A stretch of 23,057 nt of DNA from a virus. Location of the stretch: IMG/VR virus record IMGVR_UViG_3300043313_000144, positions 1-23,057 of that record. One strand, 5' to 3'. Position numbers and translations under genes: made by a program. The notes under the pieces were generated by a model. The model ran no database searches. It was not told where the DNA came from and saw only the letters and a program-made list of their open reading frames with translations. Positions 15,535-22,006 of this stretch are shown in pieces; the first letter of the stretch is position 1, and the number at the start of each line of letters is the position of its first letter.

Positions 15535-16572
15535 TTATGCTGCCGGGTTCGAGTCATATAAACGCCAATTAAACATAGGATTGGTCATCGTCATTTCACC
15601 CATCCACCCGATGAACTGAGCAATAGCGTCCTTATCTATTGGCATCTGGCCGTCGCCTTCGAATAATTTGTCGAAGTTACGCGAGGGGTGATAGCGCAGT
15701 CGCAGCGTGTCGGTGTTAAGTCCAAACGTGGTGTTCGCCGGCATGTTGGAGCCGATACCGCCGTCGAGCACGATCTCGGCGCGCTTGCCGCCGCCGATGT
15801 ATTCCAGCGCCGAGAACCCGAGGCTGCCCAGCGAGGTATTGCTGGTCTGGCGCTGGATCGCGACAGTGGCGGCGTCATACGCTGCATAATGCTCCGGCGA
15901 CATGATCAAGAGGTCGGCGTAGTCACGGCCGCGCGACTGCTTGGTCATGGCGTAGTTGAGCATCGGCCGGATCGTGGTGGAGTTGATCTGCGTGCCGATC
16001 GGCGACAGCGACACGGTGCCGGCCGCGCCGGAGGCGTCGAAGGTCTTGGTCTGCCAGATCGTGGCAGTGGCGCGGTCGATGCCGCCGTAGATGCCGGTGT
16101 TCGGCAGCACCGGCACGGCGGTGGCGAGGCCAGTGATCTGCTTGTTGCCGTTGGCGGTGCCGTCAGAGTAGATGCCGGCGTCCATGGCATCTTCCAGCGC
16201 CTTCTCGGCCGCCGTCAGATAGCTTTCGAACACGTCCATCAGCTGGGCTTCGCCCTGGTTGTTCAGGATCTCCTGCAGCGACAGGATGATCGGAATGACA
16301 ACCATTTTAGGCGTGTACACAGCGTCGTTGAACAGGTCGATCGCCGGGTTGAGCAGCTGGTCATAGCCGGAGTACCACTGCGCCACCTGCTTGCCGATCT
16401 GCAGGGTCTGGCGGATGGTGGGACCGGAGTAGGTCTGCCACAGGCCCTTGCGCTTGAGCACGGCCAGTAGCGCGTTGTTGTTGGAAACCATATCCTCGTA
16501 GCTGGCGGATCGATCTTCGACCGCCATGGACAGTACCTGCTGGTACTGCGCAGCAGTAGCGATGTTGGGCAT
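15535..16572 (-). CDS. Major capsid protein (345 aa)
   Basis: The ATG at 16572 has GGGAGAGG upstream. The protein begins MPNIATAAQYQQVLSMAVED and contains IRQTLQIGKQVAQWYSGYDQ, FESYLTAAEKALEDAMDAGIYSDG, and RDYADLLIMSPEHYAAYDAA followed by IQRQTSNTSLGSLGFSALEY. This pattern and length match capsid proteins of podoviruses with P22-like portals, which have the HK97 fold. It directly follows the scaffold gene. No protease gene or cleavable N-terminal arm is seen, so the scaffold is probably separate. The last 60 codons have distinctly lower G+C and other codon choices than the rest, next to the HNH gene. Confidence 0.88.
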   Translation of the reverse strand: MPNIATAAQYQQVLSMAVEDRSASYEDMVSNNNALLAVLKRKGLWQTYSGPTIRQTLQIGKQVAQWYSGYDQLLNPAIDLFNDAVYTPKMVVIPIILSLQEILNNQGEAQLMDVFESYLTAAEKALEDAMDAGIYSDGTANGNKQITGLATAVPVLPNTGIYGGIDRATATIWQTKTFDASGAAGTVSLSPIGTQINSTTIRPMLNYAMTKQSRGRDYADLLIMSPEHYAAYDAATVAIQRQTSNTSLGSLGFSALEYIGGGKRAEIVLDGGIGSNMPANTTFGLNTDTLRLRYHPSRNFDKLFEGDGQMPIDKDAIAQFIGWMGEMTMTNPMFNWRLYDSNPAA

Positions 16573-16608
16573 AATGCCTCTCCCACGGGTTCAGATTGAA
16601 AACAGATG

Positions 16609-17892
16609 TCAGCTGTTCAGACGCGCCATCGCGTTCTGAAGGGCCTCTCTCGGAGAACCGCTGGGCTTCTGCTTTCGCGACGCTCCGTTTGAGGGAGCCA
16701 CGCCGGGATTGCCAGAGATCGAGCGGTCAGTCTGTCGGGTCTGAGCCGGTGGGTCGCGGGTCTGAGCCGCATGGGTGGCGGGGTAGAGTAATTCCGCCCT
16801 TCGATACGCTGTCTCGAGGTCGAAGCCTAGTTTCAGCTCCTGCTCGATCGGCACTCCAAGTTCATCCAGTCGCGGGTGCGTGTCGGCGAAGATGTCGAGC
16901 GCACTGCGCACGTGAGTGAACTGCTGCTGAGTATGCATCTGTTGCACGGCCTGTTTCAAGCCCGTAATTTCGTTATAGAGCGCCCCGATCTGGTGCGCGG
17001 CGGCCTGCTGCTGGTTGCCCTGCTGGACTTGCCTGAGCTGCTCCGGGCTGGAGTTGAGCACGTAATGGGCGATGTCGCGCAGCCCGATCTTCTGCCCGGT
17101 CTTGGGATCCTTGAGGCCCAGATTGTTGACGATCTGGTCGAGGCCGGCGATCGGATCCTGTCGCAGCTTGTTTTCGATGGTGGTGTAATTATGCAACGCC
17201 TGCTCCAGCGTGGTGCCGTGCTGCAGCGCCATCTGGTGGAAGCGAGCTACGGGGCGGAAGGCCTCGGCGACGCCCTGGTACTGCTGGATCGCCTTGGAGA
17301 ACTCGCCGTTCATGCGGTCGACTTCGCCGCGCACCGTCTCCGGCGTATTGGCCCAGTCCCGCTTGCCGTGCTCGGCCATCCGGGCCGGCGGCTCGGCGTA
17401 GGGCGCGTGCGGCGGCAGCCGCCTGTACTCCTGCTGGCCGGGTTGGGCGCCATTTTGCGCGATGTTCCCTGCCTGTTCCGGTGTTTTAGTGGCGTTTGCT
17501 TCGGGTGTAGGGGATGTCGCGGATGCGGAACGTGGCGCGAACCGGCCCTTATCGCGCGGGATCTCCTGCGCGTCCGGCGCCTTGCGCAGGTTCAGCTTGG
17601 GGGTTTCCTCCGGCGGGTTGTTGTGGCCGGCCTTGGCCTCGGCGGCCTTCGGCGCCGGCTTGGGTGCCGGTTTATCCTTTGGCGGCGGGCTGTTGGCGCG
17701 GTCGAAGGCGGCCTGCAGGCTGCCGCGGATGGTGTCGGAGCGGCTCCTGCCTTCGGGAGCCGGCGCGGTCTGCGGCCCGACCGGGTTCGGCAGCGTCGGC
17801 TGGCTCGGGTTGATCGGCGTCTCGTTCGGGGTAGCGGCGGGGGCAGGCGAGTTGGCTGGCGCGCTGGGCGCGGGGGCGCTGGTGTCTGACAT
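16609..17892 (-). CDS. Scaffolding protein (427 aa)
   Basis: The ATG at 17892 follows AAGGAAGG, although the spacing is about 11 bases. Residues 1-180 are Pro/Ala/Lys-rich and probably disordered. About 183-320 is a long helical, partly coiled-coil part (EVDRMNGEFSKAIQQYQGVA, LRQVQQGNQQQAAAHQIGAL, EITGLKQAVQQMHTQQQF). About 321-360 holds FADTHPRLDELGVPIEQELK. The C-terminus is basic (SRKQKPSGSPREALQNAMAR), suited to binding the capsid interior. Disordered start, coiled middle, basic end and location just upstream of the capsid gene are typical of scaffolds. No protease motif. Confidence 0.82.
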   Translation of the reverse strand: MSDTSAPAPSAPANSPAPAATPNETPINPSQPTLPNPVGPQTAPAPEGRSRSDTIRGSLQAAFDRANSPPPKDKPAPKPAPKAAEAKAGHNNPPEETPKLNLRKAPDAQEIPRDKGRFAPRSASATSPTPEANATKTPEQAGNIAQNGAQPGQQEYRRLPPHAPYAEPPARMAEHGKRDWANTPETVRGEVDRMNGEFSKAIQQYQGVAEAFRPVARFHQMALQHGTTLEQALHNYTTIENKLRQDPIAGLDQIVNNLGLKDPKTGQKIGLRDIAHYVLNSSPEQLRQVQQGNQQQAAAHQIGALYNEITGLKQAVQQMHTQQQFTHVRSALDIFADTHPRLDELGVPIEQELKLGFDLETAYRRAELLYPATHAAQTRDPPAQTRQTDRSISGNPGVAPSNGASRKQKPSGSPREALQNAMARLNS

Positions 17893-17916
17893 GGTGAGTT
17901 AAATCCTTCCTTCTGG

Positions 17917-17956
17917 GGACATGTTGTCCGCACTTCGGACGTTATGTCCGCACTTT
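17917..17956. promoter_or_regulatory. Two tandem 20-bp dyad repeats ahead of the scaffold gene
   Basis: Units 17917-17936 and 17937-17956 match at 16 of 20 positions. Each starts with a palindrome-like 13-mer, GGACATGTTGTCC and GGACGTTATGTCC, followed by GCACTT. The pair straddles the stop codon of the 101-aa gene and lies 24 bases before the scaffold start. A hairpin GTCCGAAGTGCGGAC (minus strand) also forms. It could be an operator, a processing site or a weak attenuator; nothing in the sequence decides. Confidence 0.4.
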
Positions 17957-18247
17957 GCTGATCGCCTTCTGCAGGGCCGCGCGCCGGGCCGCCTTGGCGG
18001 CCGGTGTGAAGGCGCCCTGTCCTTTCGGTTTTGCCGGGATCTTCTCGTTGCCGACCTCGGTCAGGCCGAGCGACCGACCGACCGCCCGGAACGCGCTTTT
18101 CGAGGTGTAGAAATTGCCGTCGACCTGCTCGACCGGGTCCATGGTGTCGCTGATCACCATAGGTGTCGGCAGGTCGGAGCGCGGCGGTGCCAGAACGGCC
18201 CGCTTAACCCGCCATTTACCGGGCGCCACTTCGACCAGCTCGACCAT
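17942..18247 (-). CDS. Conserved small phage head-module protein (101 aa)
   Basis: The ATG at 18247 follows AGGGGGG closely. The middle, residues 33-68, is the recognisable part: SDTMDPVEQVDGNFYTSKSA, then FRAVGRSLGLTEVGNE. I have seen this pattern in small proteins encoded before scaffolds in many phages, usually listed as hypothetical. The last 25 residues are Ala/Lys/Arg-rich and probably helical (AAKAARRAALQKAISKVRT). No metal-binding cysteines. Function unknown; the position suggests a head-assembly role. Confidence 0.7.
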   Translation of the reverse strand: MVELVEVAPGKWRVKRAVLAPPRSDLPTPMVISDTMDPVEQVDGNFYTSKSAFRAVGRSLGLTEVGNEKIPAKPKGQGAFTPAAKAARRAALQKAISKVRT

Positions 18248-18255
18248 CTGCCCCC

Positions 18256-18459
18256 CTAGACCGGGTAGCCGCCCGTGGTGGAAACCACCACGAACGTCAC
18301 CGGCACGCCGTTGGCGGCCACCTTGGTCACGGGGATGCCGGCCTTGTTGGCGCCGACCGCGATCGCCTCCGACACCGGGATGCCCAGTTTCGGAGCCGTC
18401 GCGGTGACGTCAATCACCGGCAGGCCGCCCGCCGCGACCGTGATGACCGCCACAGCCAC
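18256..18459 (-). CDS. 67-aa protein of G-x-P-V repeats
   Basis: It starts with GTG at 18459, overlapping the stop of the TIG protein by one base (TAGTG). It consists of degenerate repeats headed by GLPV (12), GIPV (26), GIPV (41), GVPV (51) and GYPV (64), each followed by hydrophobic and small residues. The spacing of 10-15 residues suggests short beta strands and turns. No charge clusters, no signal peptide. It may be a small capsid-surface or decoration component, as it lies between TIG proteins and scaffold, but that is inference. Confidence 0.65.
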   Translation of the reverse strand: MAVAVITVAAGGLPVIDVTATAPKLGIPVSEAIAVGANKAGIPVTKVAANGVPVTFVVVSTTGGYPV

Positions 18460-19520
18460 TAGCGTTTGCCCTTCTTCTGGCTGGCCTTGCCCTTGCCCTT
18501 GCCGGGCGGTTTCGGCTTGGCGCGCTTGGTCTGGCGAGAAGCGGCCGGCACCTCCGGCTCGAGGAACTCGAACTCGACCGGCTCGCTCTCATAGGCGCCG
18601 TTCTTGACCGTGACGTCGACCACGTCGGCGACCGTGAACAGGCTCGGCTTGACGATCGTGGTGACCTCGCTCTCGCTGACGAACACCGTCGGCTCGTCGA
18701 GGTGGTTGAACGTGATCACCGATTTGTCGGTGAACCCGGAGCCGTGGACGTGCATGGTGATGTCCGCGGCGGAGCCGGCCTCGACCTCGTCCGGTTCCAG
18801 TTCCTCGATCTCCGGCGTCTCGTACTCGGTGCCGATGCCGCCGGCCCCCCCGCCAGCGCCCTGCCCGGCCCCCTCAGGGATTACTTGGCTGCCGGGGGGC
18901 TCATTGATGCTCCCCTGCCAACCCGCACCAGCGGCCTCCTGAGTGCCGGGGCGAGGCCCTGTGGCGCCCTTGCCCGGTTTTACCCCCTCCGCCGACCGCT
19001 GCGGCCAGTTCTGGTCGACGTGGGACGGCTCGTTGATGCTCTCGTAGCGGCCGGTGCGGTCGACGCCGGGTCCGTTGATGGAACCGGCCGGCGCGTCGGG
19101 ATTGACCTGCCGGTGGCCGGGGTTGCCAGTGATGTCCTCCAGATCGAGCCTGGTGGCCTTGTCGATCTTGGTGGTCGGCTCCGGCTGGTTGGCCGGGTGC
19201 ATGCCCGGCGCGTTCTTGTCGTACTGGCGCTGCGGCTTGGTGGCCGGGTTGTTGCTCTTTTCGCGCTCGGCGGCGAGATCCCACGCATCCTGCTGGCGTT
19301 TGCGCATCATCTCGCGGTCGTCGTCGGTGAACTGCTGCTGCGGCCACTGGCCCTGCTGCTGGTTCTGGCCCGGCTGGCCCTGCTGGTTCTGCGGCGTGTC
19401 CTTGCTGCGGTCCATCGAGCCCTGCTTGACGATGTCACGCTGGCTGCCCTGCCCCTCGCTCTGGTTCTTGGGGTGGCTGCCGCCGCTGCTGCCGCCTTCA
19501 CGCTGTGGTATATTCGCCAT
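18459..19520 (-). CDS. Disordered protein with IPT/TIG domain (353 aa)
   Basis: The ATG at 19520 has GAGGAG upstream. Residues 1-120 are Gln/Ser/Lys-rich and disordered. Residues 146-209 carry three SINEP-like motifs (GSINGP, ESINEP, GSINEP). About 237-321 form one IPT/TIG Ig-like domain: EELEPDEVEAGSAADITMHV, then HGSGFTDKSVITFN, and VTVKNGAYESEPVEFEFLEP. The last 25 residues are strongly basic (KRAKPKPPGKGKGKASQKKG), perhaps to bind DNA or an acidic surface. Phage TIG-domain proteins often decorate the head and bind surfaces. Its neighbour upstream carries the same kind of domain. Confidence 0.75.
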   Translation of the reverse strand: MANIPQREGGSSGGSHPKNQSEGQGSQRDIVKQGSMDRSKDTPQNQQGQPGQNQQQGQWPQQQFTDDDREMMRKRQQDAWDLAAEREKSNNPATKPQRQYDKNAPGMHPANQPEPTTKIDKATRLDLEDITGNPGHRQVNPDAPAGSINGPGVDRTGRYESINEPSHVDQNWPQRSAEGVKPGKGATGPRPGTQEAAGAGWQGSINEPPGSQVIPEGAGQGAGGGAGGIGTEYETPEIEELEPDEVEAGSAADITMHVHGSGFTDKSVITFNHLDEPTVFVSESEVTTIVKPSLFTVADVVDVTVKNGAYESEPVEFEFLEPEVPAASRQTKRAKPKPPGKGKGKASQKKGKR

Positions 19521-19571
19521 GGTCGTCTCCTCGGGTTTGCGCCTTGTCGGAGTAACGCGCGAACGGCGGTT

Positions 19572-20153
19572 TTAGGTCAGTGTCCAGTTTACCGACGCGG
19601 TTTGCACCACGCCGCCGGTGATAACGGTCACCGGCAGCGTGCCGGGCGTGGTTTTCTTGGTGACGTTCGCCGCCGTCAACGAGGTCGAGCTGACGTAGGT
19701 CGTCGGATAGTCAACGCCGGCCACTTGGATCTTGCTCTGTCTCGTGAAGCCGACGCCGGTCGCGGTCAGCGTTGTGGTGCCGACGCCGGAGACGTTGCTG
19801 GCGCCGGTGGCCGATGTCAGCGTCGGGTTGGTTGCCGGCGAAAGGCTGGATGCGTGGTCGCGGTTCGGATTGGTCGTGTACGCGCCCAGATCCGAGAACG
19901 CGATCGTCGGTGCCTCCGGGCGACTGCCCGGCGCCACCACGGTGACCTCGGTGCCCTTGGCCTCTGCCGTCGCGCTTGGAAAGTTCGCCGCATCTGCTGA
20001 TGCTGTGCTTGCAGCGAACACAGTGAGTGTCCCAGCTGTCCCATCATCTGCCACGGGTTGAGCAGGAGCCGTAGGCGGCGTCGTCCCCAAGAACGACATG
20101 TTTGTGGGAGGCGTGGGATTGGGGGGAGTGGTCGTTAGCGCGCTCTGGGCCAT
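19572..20153 (-). CDS. IPT/TIG (Ig-like) domain protein (193 aa)
   Basis: The ATG at 20153 has AGGAGAG eight bases upstream. Residues 1-35 are Pro/Thr-rich. Residues 40-90 are Ala/Thr/Val-rich and probably beta. Residues 108-192 are a TIG domain: NPTLTSATGASNVSGVGTTT, then LTATGVGFTRQSKIQVAG, YPTTYVSSTSLTAANV, and PGTLPVTVITGGVVQTASVN. It is likely a head-surface or fibre-like decoration protein, inferred from the domain and its place in the head module. The 5' part has slightly lower G+C next to the oppositely oriented HNH gene. Confidence 0.75.
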   Translation of the reverse strand: MAQSALTTTPPNPTPPTNMSFLGTTPPTAPAQPVADDGTAGTLTVFAASTASADAANFPSATAEAKGTEVTVVAPGSRPEAPTIAFSDLGAYTTNPNRDHASSLSPATNPTLTSATGASNVSGVGTTTLTATGVGFTRQSKIQVAGVDYPTTYVSSTSLTAANVTKKTTPGTLPVTVITGGVVQTASVNWTLT

Positions 20154-20189
20154 ATTTTCTCTCCTGAAGGTTTGTGTTACGAAAGCGCA

Positions 20190-20217
20190 GCGACCAGACC
20201 TTGCCGGGTCTGGCCGC
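20190..20217 (+). promoter_or_regulatory. Hairpin in the leader of the plus-strand HNH gene
   Basis: A 7-bp stem, CCAGACC (20194-20200) with GGTCTGG (20207-20213), has a 6-base loop and is extended by three more pairs beyond an A-C mismatch (20190-20192 with 20215-20217). It lies 33 bases before the chosen ATG and does not cover the ribosome-binding site. The same heptamer pair forms the core of the leader hairpin at 15442-15498. Confidence 0.5.
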
Positions 20218-20249
20218 CACTTAACACAGCAACCTGTAGAGGGGGTGCC

Positions 20250-20738
20250 ATGCTCAAGATTGATCTTAGTGGACGTCGCTTCGGTCGCCTAATTGTTATC
20301 AAAGATGCAGGAAGAACGAAGATAGGCGCAGTTGTTTGGCTCTGCCGATGCGACTGTGGAGCAGAAACAAACGTACCCAGTTGGGATCTAAAAAGCAGCA
20401 ACACAGCCTCCTGTGGGTGCGGCGTTGGCGTAAAGCATGGTCACACCAGCAATGGGTTTCGTTCGCCGACCTATTACTCGTGGCTGAACATGATCCAACG
20501 CTGTACCAATTCTGCTAACACTTACTTTCATAACTACGGTGGACGCGGCATTACAGTTTGTGAACGCTGGCGCAATTTTGAAAACTTCCTTAGTGACATG
20601 GGCGAGCGGCCTCCCCACCACACGATTGATCGCATCGATAACGAACGCAGTTACCAACCCGATAATTGCAAGTGGTCGACCAGAAAAGAACAGGCTAAAA
20701 ACAAGCGTAAGCGTCGTCCTCATCTCCCATCCTCGTAA
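20250..20738 (+). CDS. HNH endonuclease on the opposite strand (162 aa)
   Basis: I chose the ATG at 20250 (MLKIDLSGRRFGRLIVIKDA), which follows AGGGGG at five bases; the longer frame upstream runs through the leader hairpin. Residues 28-62 hold a Cys-rich pair (WLCRCDCG, SCGCG) typical of a small zinc ribbon. Residues 75-150 hold YYSWLNMIQRCTN, YGGRGITVCERWRNFENFLS, and HTIDRIDNERSYQPDNCKWS, the HNH-like part of a family widespread in phages. It is the only plus-strand gene. Its end overlaps the convergent 428-aa gene by 19 bases. No promoter could be identified. Free-standing mobile gene. Confidence 0.82.
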   Translation: MLKIDLSGRRFGRLIVIKDAGRTKIGAVVWLCRCDCGAETNVPSWDLKSSNTASCGCGVGVKHGHTSNGFRSPTYYSWLNMIQRCTNSANTYFHNYGGRGITVCERWRNFENFLSDMGERPPHHTIDRIDNERSYQPDNCKWSTRKEQAKNKRKRRPHLPSS

Positions 20739-22006
20739 CGATCCTGTGCCGCGATCGCGCCCATGATTGGGGGTACGGTCAGTAGTGGAGCCTTCCCGCG
20801 AATAAAATCCTTCAGAACTTTTTTCGGTGCTTCGCCGCGCTTCTCGGCCGTGAGATTAACGCGGTCCTCGAAAAACCGCAGGAACGGCTTGCTCTCATCG
20901 GACGCCAACCCCGTGATCTTGCCGCCGCCGACCCACGCCGATGCCTGTGTCTGCGCCGGCGTCAGGCCCAGATCCTTGCCCAGCGATTTGTAGTAGTTCT
21001 CCATCGCGGCGTACTCGTTTGCCTTGGGCTGCGCCTGCCAGTAGGCGGCGCGCGCCGCGGCGTCATCCATTGAAATCTCCCCGCCCTCCAGCATCTTCTG
21101 GATGTTCTGCTTGGGCGCGTCCTTGTTGACCTGAAAAGCCGTTTCCATGAAGCGCGGGTCGCGGCCGAGAATAGCCGGCAAGCGGAAGGCGTGCGTGTCG
21201 ATCGTAGCAGGCGCTTGATTGCCCACAAGGTTCTCCACGAACGACGCCGGCTTCGGGTTGTTGAGGGGATCCCAGCCAGGCCCCGCCACCCGCTCCGCGT
21301 TCATCTGGTGCAGCCGCTGCGCCATGTGGCCGTATGGTTGCGGATTTCTGTCGCCCACTGCCGGCATCGGCTCGCCCCTCACGGCGCGGCCGTAGTAGTA
21401 GGACGCATTGCGCACGTTGCTGCCGACATCCGACCGGGGCGAGGTGGCCGCGACCATGTCCATGTACTTGCGGAACGCCGTGTCGCCACCGCTGCCCAAC
21501 TCCGCGTTGAATGCCCCGCGCAGCGGCTCCGCGTTGTACCAGTTGGCGCCGCCCATCTTCTGGCCTTGCGAAATCACATCCAGCATCCGCTCCCGCACTG
21601 CCGGGTCGGTGGTGATGTCGAGCGTTCGCTGCGGCACGCCCCGCGGCGGGATGTTACGCGGCAGGTCGAACTGCGTCACCGCCGGCACTTCGTGCAGGCG
21701 GGAGTAGTCGAACAGGTCGCTCGCAGCCGGTTTCAGCACGTCGGCCATCTTGCCTTTGATGCCTTCGACCTTTAGCCCGCCGCCGGAGACGCCCATGCCG
21801 ATGTCAATCGCGTTGCCGATATCGGCCTCGGTGATGTCGCCGGCCTTGGTTTTGAACAGCACCGGCGACGGCGGCAGTGGAGCCGGGAAGCCCTGCCCTG
21901 GCGCCGCGGGCGTGCCTCGCATGGTGTTGGTCCACGGGTCATTGCCGAGCGGCTGATACTCGTCCTGCGCGGCCAGCGCGCCCATCATCCAGTCGCGATC
22001 GGCCAT
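20720..22006 (-). CDS. Phage protein with DTH motif, next to portal (428 aa)
   Basis: The ATG at 22006 overlaps the portal stop by one base (TGATG). Residues 145-215 read GGANWYNAEPLRGAFNAELG, then FRKYMDMVAATSPRSDVGSN and NASYYYGRAVRGE. Later come SFVENLVGNQAPATIDTHAF (about 255-275) and GLTPAQTQASAWVGGGK (about 350). I know this order of GxxWY, ATSP, D-x-H and QA-x-x-W from uncharacterised phage proteins (DUF7178-like, from memory). The TIDTHAFR motif recalls the D-T-H segment of helix-hairpin-helix glycosylases, but no catalytic role can be claimed. The last 17 residues repeat the beginning (MGALAAQDEY and MGAIAAQDRY). Confidence 0.65.
   Translation of the reverse strand: MADRDWMMGALAAQDEYQPLGNDPWTNTMRGTPAAPGQGFPAPLPPSPVLFKTKAGDITEADIGNAIDIGMGVSGGGLKVEGIKGKMADVLKPAASDLFDYSRLHEVPAVTQFDLPRNIPPRGVPQRTLDITTDPAVRERMLDVISQGQKMGGANWYNAEPLRGAFNAELGSGGDTAFRKYMDMVAATSPRSDVGSNVRNASYYYGRAVRGEPMPAVGDRNPQPYGHMAQRLHQMNAERVAGPGWDPLNNPKPASFVENLVGNQAPATIDTHAFRLPAILGRDPRFMETAFQVNKDAPKQNIQKMLEGGEISMDDAAARAAYWQAQPKANEYAAMENYYKSLGKDLGLTPAQTQASAWVGGGKITGLASDESKPFLRFFEDRVNLTAEKRGEAPKKVLKDFIRGKAPLLTVPPIMGAIAAQDRYEDGR

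Noticed and set aside
14869-15537. Group I intron carrying the HNH gene
   Set aside because: The capsid gene ends properly before the HNH leader and the next gene starts with its own ribosome-binding site, so no split exon is present; the gene is free-standing.
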